From Actinomycetota bacterium (GTDB taxonomy: Bacteria > Actinomycetota > Acidimicrobiia > Acidimicrobiales > WLNW01): 39,579 nucleotides of DNA. The notes under the pieces are model-generated. The model was not told where the DNA came from, searched no databases, and worked only from the letters and a program-made list of their open reading frames with translations. This document shows positions 7,880 through 14,833 of the stretch, one piece after another. The DNA lies in contig WLNW01000010.1 of NCBI GenBank assembly GCA_009699605.1, positions 1 to 39,579 of the forward strand, read 5' to 3'. Positions within the stretch are counted from its first letter, which is position 1. The number at the start of each line of letters is the position of its first letter. A program made the translations under genes and the position numbers.

Positions 7880-9310
7880 TCAGTCGATGTACGCCGCGAC
7901 ACCCATCTCGCGCATGTCGAGGCCCTCGATCTCGTCCTGGAGGGACGACCGGATACCACCCTTGGTGAACTTGTTCTGGAGGAAGAAGAAGCCGTAGGCG
8001 ATGCCGAAGATGACGGTCCAGATGACCACGACCCCGAGGAGCTGCGCACCGAACTGACCGGCGTCGCCATAGAGGATGCCCTCGACGCCTTCGCTGGGGG
8101 AGCCGTTCCAGCCGGCGCCGTACTTGCCGTTGGCGAAGATGCCGACGCAGAGGGCGCCGAAGGTGCCACCGATGCCGTGCACGGCGATGGCGCCTACCGG
8201 ATCATCGATGCCTTTACGGTCGATGAACAACGCCGCTTCGATCACGATGACGGAGGCAAGTGCGCCGATGACCGCTGCGGCCCACGGGCCGACGAAGGCA
8301 CACGGCGCCGTGATGGCCACCAGACCGGCGAGCATGCCGTTGATCATCATGGTCGGGTCGGGCTTCCCGGTGCGGAAGGTCATGTAGTACATGGCCACGA
8401 CTGCACCGATCGCTGCGGCGATGCCCGTGTTGGTCGCTGCCGTGGCGAACTGCACGTCGGTGACCGCAAAGGTCGAGGCGGCGTTGAAGCCGAACCAGCC
8501 AAACAGCAGGATGAAGCAGCCGAGCTGCGCCATCGGAATGTTGTGGCCGGGGATGGCCCGCACCTTGCCGTCGGGGCTGATCTTGCCGTAGCGAGGGCCG
8601 AGGATGAGCGCACCGGCGAGGGCGGCTGCGCCGCCGACGGCGTGCACCACGCCCGAGCCGGCGAAGTCGGCGTAGCCGGCACCGAGGCTCATGGAGTCCC
8701 AGCTCTTGGCGAGCCAGCCGCCGCCCCAGGTCCACGCCGCGAACAGCGGGTAGTAGATGGCGCCACAGAACAGGCCCCAGATCACGAAGCTCTTCCACTT
8801 CCAGCGCTCGGCCATGGAGCCGGTCGGGATGGTGGCCACGGTGTCCATGAAGGCCACCATGTAGAGGAAGAAGCCCAGCAGTGCGGCGCTGGCGCCGTCA
8901 CCCAGGTGGTCCCAGCCGGACCACAAGAAGATCCAGCTGCCGCTGCCGAGGAGCGGTTCGGCGTTCATCGGCGCATCGAGACCGAAGGCCGAGTAGGTGA
9001 AGCCGCCGAAGGCGAGCGGGAAGCCGATGAACAAGAAGCCGACGAAACCCAGGCCGAAGATGGCGAAGTTCGTGCTCATGACGTGCGCCGCGTTCTTTTT
9101 CTGCGTGAGGCCGGTCTCGACGAGCGCGAAACCGGCCTGCATGAAGATCACGAGCGCGGCGCCGATGACCACCCACATGAGGCTGGTCTGCTGACCGAGC
9201 ACTGCGACCGGATCGGGTTCGTCCTGGGCGTAGGCCGCTCCTCCCAGGGCAATGAAAGCAACGGTGGCGCCAAAGGCACCCCCTGCGGTGTATTTCAGCG
9301 CTTTGCGCAC
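7880..9310 (-). CDS. amt: Ammonium transporter
   Basis: Amt/MEP/Rh channel of 476 residues starting at GTG 9310, preceded by GGGAGGACCC with good spacing. An N-terminal signal peptide (cleavage near AAYA-QD, residue 29) is followed by about 11 membrane helices, the usual Amt topology. The twin pore histidines are H223 in GSGVVHAVGG and H378 in AVHGIGG. The ammonium-recruiting Asp is D215 in YADFAG. The cytoplasmic C-terminus has the GLDMREMGVAAY tail motif that contacts PII proteins in relatives. No glnB/glnK lies beside it. The 546-residue ORF in the track adds 70 residues without similarity and removes the signal peptide from the N-terminus, so I reject it. Confidence 0.95.
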   Translation of the reverse strand: MRKALKYTAGGAFGATVAFIALGGAAYAQDEPDPVAVLGQQTSLMWVVIGAALVIFMQAGFALVETGLTQKKNAAHVMSTNFAIFGLGFVGFLFIGFPLAFGGFTYSAFGLDAPMNAEPLLGSGSWIFLWSGWDHLGDGASAALLGFFLYMVAFMDTVATIPTGSMAERWKWKSFVIWGLFCGAIYYPLFAAWTWGGGWLAKSWDSMSLGAGYADFAGSGVVHAVGGAAALAGALILGPRYGKISPDGKVRAIPGHNIPMAQLGCFILLFGWFGFNAASTFAVTDVQFATAATNTGIAAAIGAVVAMYYMTFRTGKPDPTMMINGMLAGLVAITAPCAFVGPWAAAVIGALASVIVIEAALFIDRKGIDDPVGAIAVHGIGGTFGALCVGIFANGKYGAGWNGSPSEGVEGILYGDAGQFGAQLLGVVVIWTVIFGIAYGFFFLQNKFTKGGIRSSLQDEIEGLDMREMGVAAYID

Positions 9311-9395
9311 GGGTCCTCCCACGGAAGTGGCTGGTAGTTGGGTTGGGACCGTCGGCAGCTCTGGCGCCGGTCGGTGGTCAACGTAGAAGGGGCAC

Positions 9396-9433
9396 GTTTC
9401 TGGAATATCGCTACCTTGTTTCCGCTGTGTATT
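9396..9433 (-). promoter_or_regulatory. Candidate GlnR-like nitrogen operator upstream of amt
   Basis: On the minus strand two exact GAAAC half-sites (plus-strand GTTTC at 9396-9400 and 9418-9422) lie 22 bp apart. That is the b1-to-b2 spacing expected for a tandem GlnR box (a-n6-b-n6-a-n6-b). The a-sites at the expected places match only partly (AATAC and GCGAT against gTnAC). A third GTTTC lies at 9444-9448. The amt start is about 85-125 bp away. Amt is a classic GlnR target in actinobacteria, but no regulator gene is in view, so this is a prediction. Confidence 0.33.
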
Positions 9434-9528
9434 TTCCTTGACGGTTTCTTCGCGGCGGCCCTCGGCGTTGCCGAAGGGTGCTCCGAACCGTCGCAGGGCG
9501 CGCGAACAGGTTGGACGCACTCGGCCTG

Positions 9529-10815
9529 ATGACTGAGGATGGACCCTTGACCCTCGCCGACGAACAGGTACCTGGCCCGGTGCGCAACGGCGGTACCTTG
9601 CGCCGTGACCGGCGGGCCGTGATCGGTGGCCGCGAGTTCCTGGGTCTCGTGGCCGGTTGCATGGCCATGGCCGCCGTGGGCATAGACCTGCTCCTGCCGG
9701 CGTTCGCCGACATGCGCAGGGAGTTCGGGCTCGCGCCCGACTCGACGCGCGTCGCGCTGCTCATCACCGCGTTCTTCTTGGGCCTGGCGGCCGGGCAGAT
9801 CGTCTATGGCCCGTTGTCCGACCGGTTCGGCCGCAAGCCCATGCTCTATGCCGGGCTCAGTATCTATGCGACGGCAGCGGCGGCGGCGTCGTTCGCTCCG
9901 TCGCTGAACTGGCTCATCGCCTGTCGCGTGGTGTGGGGTATGGGAGCAGCCGCACCGCGATCGCTCGCGCTTGCGATGGTGCGCGACAGTTTCGAGGGTG
10001 AACGCATGGCCCGCACCATGTCGTTGGTGATGGCCACGTTCATCACCGTCCCCGTGATTGCACCCACGATCGGCGCGGGGATCATCGCCATCTTCGGCTG
10101 GCGCTCGGTGTTCTGGTTTCAGTTCTCCATCGCACTGGTGTTAATGGTCTGGCTCACGCGTCTACCGGAGACGCTCCCGCCTGAGCGCCGACGCTCGGTG
10201 AGCCCGCGCGCAATTGGCGAAGCGTTCTGCACGGTCGTGAACACCCGCCAGAGCGTCGGCTTCGGTCTGGCGGTCATGTTTCTGTTCGGCGTGATGTCGT
10301 CCTACATCGCGAGCTCCGAGATCATCATCGACGATGTCTTCGGCCATGGCGACCTGTTCCCGCTGTTCTTCGGGCTGCTGGCCATCGTGATGGCCGCCGG
10401 CTCACTCTTGAACGCGCGCATCGTCACGTCTGTCGGTCTGCACCGATTGGTGCGTGTCACCTCGCTGCTCGCAGTGGGCGGAACCGCACTTTTCGCGCTG
10501 GTGTCGATGAGCACCGATGGCAAGCCGCCGTTCGTGGTGTTCCTGGCGCTTACCGCGCTGGTGCTGATCGCCAACTCCATTCTTCTGCCCAATGCGAACA
10601 CCGCGTCGATGCAGCGCGTGCCACACGTGGCCGGCATGGCGGCAGCGGTGATCGGCATGGTCAGCACCGGTGGTGGAGCGCTGCTCGGTGCCATCGTCGC
10701 CGCCACCTTCGATGGCACGACGCGTTCGTTCGCCTACGGCTCGTTCGCGTTCACGTGTGCCGCGGCGATCTGCATCAACGTGGTGGCCGGCCCACCCGCG
10801 GCGCGTTCGACCTGA
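9529..10815 (+). CDS. MFS drug-resistance transporter, Bcr/CflA type
   Basis: A 12-helix major facilitator exporter of about 428 residues. The Bcr/CflA hallmarks are helix 1 ending in GIDLLLPAF, motif A GPLSDRFGRKPML after helix 2, and the helix 4 segment CRVVWGMGAAAPRSLALAMVRD. The drug:H+ antiporter assignment comes from the family and the substrate cannot be read. ATG 9529 is preferred over the upstream GTG 9478 because residues before it look non-conserved. A hydrophilic leader of about 40 residues remains either way. It is divergent from amt and its stop is 6 bp from that of the convergent amidohydrolase. Confidence 0.88.
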   Translation: MTEDGPLTLADEQVPGPVRNGGTLRRDRRAVIGGREFLGLVAGCMAMAAVGIDLLLPAFADMRREFGLAPDSTRVALLITAFFLGLAAGQIVYGPLSDRFGRKPMLYAGLSIYATAAAAASFAPSLNWLIACRVVWGMGAAAPRSLALAMVRDSFEGERMARTMSLVMATFITVPVIAPTIGAGIIAIFGWRSVFWFQFSIALVLMVWLTRLPETLPPERRRSVSPRAIGEAFCTVVNTRQSVGFGLAVMFLFGVMSSYIASSEIIIDDVFGHGDLFPLFFGLLAIVMAAGSLLNARIVTSVGLHRLVRVTSLLAVGGTALFALVSMSTDGKPPFVVFLALTALVLIANSILLPNANTASMQRVPHVAGMAAAVIGMVSTGGGALLGAIVAATFDGTTRSFAYGSFAFTCAAAICINVVAGPPAARST

Positions 10816-10821
10816 GCGGTT

Positions 10822-12015
10822 TCAGGCGCTGGCCACGAGGTCGCGCGCGTTCTCGCGCATGACACGCCGCAGATCGTCGTAGGACAACGCCGGGAGCGAA
10901 TCGGCGAACGAGCGCGGATTCGCCAACCCTTCGGCATGGGGGAAGTCGGAACCGAACAGCACCTGCGTCGCGCCGATCAGATCGACGAGATCGGCGATGG
11001 GTTCTTCGTGGTACGGCGACACGAACACGTGACGCTTGAAGATCGCGCTCGGTCGTTCGGTGATGCGACCACCGGGCCATGGGCCGTTGCGGCCCATGCC
11101 ACCCATCTTGTCCATGGCGCGCATGAGGTACGGGACCCACAACGAGCCGTTCTCGATGGACATGACTCGGATTCTTGGGAAGCGCGCAAAGAAGTTGTGA
11201 AAGATCAGCGCGGCGATCGTGTCCATGACCGGGCGGTCGCCGTAGAAGCAGGTCCACTGGAACGCAGACTGGCGGTGAGACGGCGGCGTTGGTTGCTCGC
11301 CCCATTGCACCGAGAAGAGCTCGTTGTAACCCGACTCGCCGATGTGCAGGCCGAGCACCAACCCGGCCTCGTTCACGCGGGCCCAGAACGGATCGAAGTA
11401 CGGATCGGAGGGCGCCCGACCGTATGCCGGGCCGGCGCGAAGGCAGATCGCGCGCGCGCCGCGCGCGATGGCCCACTCGAGCTCGATGATGGCCTGGTCG
11501 AGGTCGCGCAACGACATGAGCGGTGGGGCGTAGATGCGACCCGCGTGGTCGAAGCCCCACTCGTCGTCGAGCCAGGTGTTGAACGCCCGGAAGTTCGCGT
11601 AGAGCTGCTCGGGGTCGTCCTTCATGAACGCCTCGACGCACACGGCGAGTGTGGGGAACATGAACGTCGACTCGATGCCTTGCGCGTCGAGCAACGCGAG
11701 ACGCTCGGTGCGGGCGACATACTCGCGTGGCATCTGCACGATGGTGCTGGTGCCACGTACGTCAGCTGAGCTCGATTTCATCGAGCGCAGCATTTCGCGC
11801 AGGGCGCCCGGTGGAACCACGGTGTCGTAGTTGCGATGCTCGAGGAACGTGAACGGCTTGTCGCCGATGAGGACTCGCTCGACACCGGCCGCGTCGACCA
11901 CCGGACGGATTGCCTTGTGGGCGAGCTTGGGCTCCATGAACCGCGTGAAGGCGTCTCGCGGCTCGTAGTAATGGTTGTCGGAGTCGAATAGCGGATAGTC
12001 GATGGTGGCCGTCAT
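10822..12015 (-). CDS. Amidohydrolase 2 family metal-dependent hydrolase/decarboxylase
   Basis: A 397-residue TIM-barrel protein of the amidohydrolase-related family (PF04909 type, related to ACMSD and gamma-resorcylate decarboxylases). Likely metal ligands are in the N-terminal FDSDNHYYEP, the central LGLHIGES histidine and the C-terminal FGSDFPHAEG aspartate. ATG 12015 is preceded by GAGGAG at ideal spacing; the extension to 12132 in the track overlaps the DUF35 gene and is not supported. It is the last gene of a thiolase-like/DUF35/amidohydrolase operon. Members in such operons usually act on cyclic or acyl-CoA-derived carboxylic substrates, but no substrate can be assigned here. Confidence 0.88.
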   Translation of the reverse strand: MTATIDYPLFDSDNHYYEPRDAFTRFMEPKLAHKAIRPVVDAAGVERVLIGDKPFTFLEHRNYDTVVPPGALREMLRSMKSSSADVRGTSTIVQMPREYVARTERLALLDAQGIESTFMFPTLAVCVEAFMKDDPEQLYANFRAFNTWLDDEWGFDHAGRIYAPPLMSLRDLDQAIIELEWAIARGARAICLRAGPAYGRAPSDPYFDPFWARVNEAGLVLGLHIGESGYNELFSVQWGEQPTPPSHRQSAFQWTCFYGDRPVMDTIAALIFHNFFARFPRIRVMSIENGSLWVPYLMRAMDKMGGMGRNGPWPGGRITERPSAIFKRHVFVSPYHEEPIADLVDLIGATQVLFGSDFPHAEGLANPRSFADSLPALSYDDLRRVMRENARDLVASA

Positions 12016-12029
12016 GTGCGCTCCTCGAT

Positions 12030-12443
12030 CTACTCCTTCGACGGAGTGAACGGGTAGAGAGTGATGTCGTCGGACGCGTCGAAGTAGGTGGCCTCGACGC
12101 GCATGCCGACCTCGAGGGCGTCGATTTCGCAACCGACGATGTTGGTGAGCATGAGGGGCCCTTCGTCGAGTTCGACGATGGCAACGACGTACGGCAGGTC
12201 ATCGATGAACGCTGGCGTCGCCGGACGATGCTGGATGACGTAGCTGTACAACGTGCCCCGCGCGCTGGTGGGCACCCATTGGTGCTCCTCGGCAAGGCAC
12301 ACGCGACAGAGCACCAATGGTGGGAAGCGATGCGCACCACACGCGTCGCAGCGTTGCAGACGAATCTCGCGTTCCTTGGTACCGTCCCAGAACGGCTGTG
12401 ACAACGGCGTGGGGTGAGGCAGCGGCTTGGTCCACTCGGTCAT
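12030..12443 (-). CDS. Zn-ribbon/OB-fold (DUF35) protein, partner of the thiolase-like protein
   Basis: A 137-residue DUF35 protein. The N-terminal rubredoxin-like zinc ribbon has CxxC pairs in CDACG and CRVC (about residues 31-50), followed by an OB-fold (GTLYSYVIQHRP, PYVVAIVELDEGP). DUF35 proteins form complexes with SCP-x-type thiolases or with Ltp2-type acyl-CoA aldolases, as in ChsH2/Ltp2 of steroid side-chain degradation. It starts 3 bp after the stop of the thiolase-like gene and ends 14 bp before the amidohydrolase start, so the three are almost certainly co-expressed. Confidence 0.92.
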   Translation of the reverse strand: MTEWTKPLPHPTPLSQPFWDGTKEREIRLQRCDACGAHRFPPLVLCRVCLAEEHQWVPTSARGTLYSYVIQHRPATPAFIDDLPYVVAIVELDEGPLMLTNIVGCEIDALEVGMRVEATYFDASDDITLYPFTPSKE

Positions 12444-12446
12444 GGC

Positions 12447-13628
12447 TCAGTCCTTCGCCAGGATCGACATCGAGAACGCACCGGTGAACGGCCCGCACGC
12501 GACCGCGAGCTTGGGGTCGCGCACCTTGCGGCAGATCGAGCGGTCGTAGGTGTGCTCACCGAGGTGCGAGTTGGGACACAGGTCGGGGGTGTCGTTGCGG
12601 AACTGCCGCACGGCTTCGATGATGCGCAGGTTGTAGGGGTTGATGCAGTGGCTGTAGCCGAGGTTGCCGCCGTCGGGGCTGACCGGAAACCGTTGATCGA
12701 GGCCGATGTTTTCGACGCAGAACGGGCCGCCGTCGCCGACCTCGCAGAACCCCGCCGCCTCGTACTCCATGGGTACGCCGCTCGCGAAGTGGTCGTACGT
12801 GGTGACGAAGTCGATGTCGTCGTGCGTCACGCCGGCGCGGGAGAACGCTCCGAGCATGCGGTCGCGGGTCTCGAGGGGTTGCAGCGTGGGCGGGAAGTAG
12901 TAGCTGGTGTAAAAGCAGCCGATCCCACCCGAGAGCACCCAGACCGGTGTGCTCTTGCAGTCCTTCGCCCGATCGGCGGATGTGACGATGATGCACGATC
13001 CGCCGTCGTTGACGAGCGCGCACATGAGCAGCGTGTACGGATCGGCGATCATGCGCGAATCGAGCACATCCTGCGCGGTGTATGGCCCACGGCCGAACAT
13101 CACGGCCTCGGGATTGATGTTCGCGTTGTTGCGCAGCGTGGCGGCGCAGTGCGCGAGTTGTTCGCTCGTGGTGCCGTAGAGCGCCATGTGCCGGCGGGTT
13201 TGCAGCGCCATCTGGGCGGGCGTGGTCGAACCGGTCCACTCGGTGAACTCATAACCTGGCCGGGTGTAGGCCGCGGTCGCGCCGTCAGTCTCCTCTTGGC
13301 TGCCGCCGAACGGGATCGCGATCACGTCGGCTACGTGGTCGCGCACCATCGCGGCGGCGTACAGCAGTGCGGGCACGCCCGAGAAATGCGACGTGAACCG
13401 CATCGGGTTACCGAGCTGGAACGCCACCTCACCGAGCGTGTTCCCGGCGCCGGTACCGGCGGGAAACTCGAACGAGATGACACCGTCGACGTCGTTCTTG
13501 GTCATGCCGGCATCGTCGAGCGCGCCGTTGAACGACTCGAGCATGAGCGACAGCGCAGTTCGACCGAGGTTCCGGCCTTGCTTGGTGGCGTGGACGCCGA
13601 CAATCGCGACGTCTCGTGGGGCGGGCAT
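12447..13628 (-). CDS. Thiolase-like (SCP-x/Ltp2-type) protein without a nucleophilic cysteine
   Basis: A 393-residue thiolase-fold protein (VAIVGVHATKQGRNLGRTALSLMLESF..ALDDAG..DVDGVI). ATG 13628 has GGAGGT 5 nt upstream. Where thiolases carry the nucleophilic Cys the sequence is RFTSHFSGVPALLYAAAMV, with no cysteine. The second-half histidine (GGNLGYSHCINP) and a cysteine in ACGPFTGAFS near the C-terminus remain. Loss of the nucleophile while the DUF35 partner is kept resembles Ltp2 aldolases, which cleave beta-hydroxyacyl-CoA thioesters by retro-aldol reaction. I therefore favour a lyase over a true thiolase. First gene of the operon, with no transcription factor nearby. Confidence 0.85.
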   Translation of the reverse strand: MPAPRDVAIVGVHATKQGRNLGRTALSLMLESFNGALDDAGMTKNDVDGVISFEFPAGTGAGNTLGEVAFQLGNPMRFTSHFSGVPALLYAAAMVRDHVADVIAIPFGGSQEETDGATAAYTRPGYEFTEWTGSTTPAQMALQTRRHMALYGTTSEQLAHCAATLRNNANINPEAVMFGRGPYTAQDVLDSRMIADPYTLLMCALVNDGGSCIIVTSADRAKDCKSTPVWVLSGGIGCFYTSYYFPPTLQPLETRDRMLGAFSRAGVTHDDIDFVTTYDHFASGVPMEYEAAGFCEVGDGGPFCVENIGLDQRFPVSPDGGNLGYSHCINPYNLRIIEAVRQFRNDTPDLCPNSHLGEHTYDRSICRKVRDPKLAVACGPFTGAFSMSILAKD

Positions 13629-13681
13629 GCTGACCTCCGGGTTCGGCGGACTGTACCGGACGAAGGTGCGTCGACGAGCGG

Positions 13682-13807
13682 TCAGGCACCGGTGAGGCCC
13701 CGCGTGCCCACCACGCCGTCGATCCAGTAGTGGTTCGCCGTGATCACCACCACGATCGACGCGGCTGCACCGTGCACTGCGCCTTGGTAAGTGGAGCGCG
13801 CGCACAT
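13682..13807 (-). pseudogene. Possible PAP2-type phosphatase C-terminal fragment
   Basis: A 41-codon minus-strand frame (ATG 13807, stop 13682-13684) encodes a hydrophobic stretch followed by ANHYWIDGVVG. This resembles the last block of PAP2-superfamily phosphatases ('TgNHfwlDvvaG', with its catalytic His). Nothing upstream continues the domain, and the ATG lies inside a GC-rich hairpin. It is probably the leftover tail of a lost membrane phosphatase, but chance similarity cannot be excluded for so short a piece. Confidence 0.3.
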
Positions 13808-13840
13808 GCCCCGCCCCGAGGGAGAGGTCGGGGCGGGGCA
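13807..13840 (+). terminator. GC-rich 13-bp hairpin followed by TTTT
   Basis: TGCCCCGCCCCGA (13807-13819) and its exact reverse complement (13828-13840) enclose an 8-base loop and are followed on the plus strand by TTTTG. This is an intrinsic-terminator shape for plus-strand transcription, yet no plus gene ends upstream. On the minus strand it lies about 127 bp past the stop of the secreted protein, without a T run. The rest of the 13629-13966 interval holds only the PAP2-like fragment. Confidence 0.5.
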
Positions 13841-13966
13841 TTTTGCGCGAACTGCCGGGGAGGGGTCAGCAGCTCAGATCATTCGTACCGATCAGGGAGT
13901 GGTGGTGGTGCTCCCGGCACCATGCGAGCCGGAAGGTGCGCCGTGGGCCGCCGGGCCGGGGCCACC

Positions 13967-14095
13967 TCAGCGGCCGGGTCCGGGGCCACCGGGGCGGCCG
14001 GGGCCGTGGCCACCCGGGCGGCCGGGTCCGTCGCCACCGGGGCCGTCGCCATCCGGGCGGCCGGGGCCGTCGCCACCCGGGCCACCGGGGCCACC
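13967..14095 (-). repeat. Imperfect tandem repeats encoding a GPGRPGGDG-type tail
   Basis: The 3' end of the secreted-protein gene is built from imperfect copies of GGCCGTCGCCACC and GGGCGGCC units (plus-strand reading), giving repeating G-P-G-R/G-D/H residues. Such GC-rich repeats readily slip, so tail length may vary between strains or be wrong in assemblies. Confidence 0.7.
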
Positions 14096-14632
14096 GTGCG
14101 GCGCCGTGCCGTCGAGCATGGCGGTCACCATCGCCGGGACACCGGCCTTGATGGTGGCCGCAGTCTCGGCGGTGATCTTGCCGTCGGTCAGGCCCTGATC
14201 GATGCGGGCCATGGCCTTGTCGGTGAGCAGCGTGGTGAGGGCCGCGACTTTGTCGCCGGCGATCGAGCTCAGCGTCGCGCCACCCTCGAGTTGGGTGCGG
14301 AGGTCATCGGCGGTGATTCCGAGTGCCGTGGCGATGTCGTCGAGGTTCGCCCCCCCGATGCCCCGCAGCTTCTTCTCGGGCGCCGGGTTCGCAGCTCGGG
14401 CCGCGTCCAACTTGGCGGCGATCGCGTCGGCTTGGGCCTGGGTGATGGTGCCGTCGGTGACGAGGCCGTCGAGCACCGACTTCAGGGCACCGCCGCGGGT
14501 GGGCGCCGCAGCCGTGGCGCCGGTCGAGCCGGTTTGGGCGCTGGCCGCACCGAGCGGGTTGAGCACGGCGACCGCGAGTGAGCCGGTGGCGATGCTGAGG
14601 GCTGCGACGCCGCTTGCAACGAGCTTTTTCAT
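13967..14632 (-). CDS. Secreted helical-repeat protein with a Gly/Pro/Asp/Arg-rich tail
   Basis: A 221-residue protein starting at ATG 14632 after AAGGAG. Signal peptide with KK start and hydrophobic core, cleaved near ASAQTG (about residue 33). The mature part has two related helical hairpins, LVTDGTITQAQADAIAAKL and LTDGKITAETAATIKAGV. Between them is a third unit, LDDIATALGITADDLRTQL then GGATLSSIAGDKV, resembling the short repeats of DUF2680-like exported proteins. The last 45 or so residues are low-complexity GGPGGDGPGRPDGDGPG repeats, probably disordered. Function unknown. It is divergent from the CoxL-like gene across about 200 bp that must contain both promoters. Confidence 0.8.
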   Translation of the reverse strand: MKKLVASGVAALSIATGSLAVAVLNPLGAASAQTGSTGATAAAPTRGGALKSVLDGLVTDGTITQAQADAIAAKLDAARAANPAPEKKLRGIGGANLDDIATALGITADDLRTQLEGGATLSSIAGDKVAALTTLLTDKAMARIDQGLTDGKITAETAATIKAGVPAMVTAMLDGTAPHGGPGGPGGDGPGRPDGDGPGGDGPGRPGGHGPGRPGGPGPGR

Positions 14633-14833
14633 TGGTACTCCTTGGAGGTGGTGGTTCCGGTTGGTGGTTCCTGGCTGGAGATCACTGTGCGCCCTGTAGA
14701 TGTGACGGCTTTGTGAGTGGCGTAAGAGCCAGTCGAGTAAGGCCGAGGTAAAGCGGGCGTCGATCGGTGGCGGCGCCAACCGATCGATCCACTAGAACTG
14801 ACCGACGCCGTATGGCGACAGTTTGGGGAGCCG

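Noticed and set aside
8177-9337. 386-codon plus-strand ORF opposite amt
   Set aside because: Shadow frame of the ammonium transporter; rich in Gly/Arg/Glu/His with no motif.
12414-13730. 438-codon plus-strand ORF opposite the thiolase-like gene
   Set aside because: The minus-strand frame has clear thiolase similarity and a good ribosome site; the plus frame has none.
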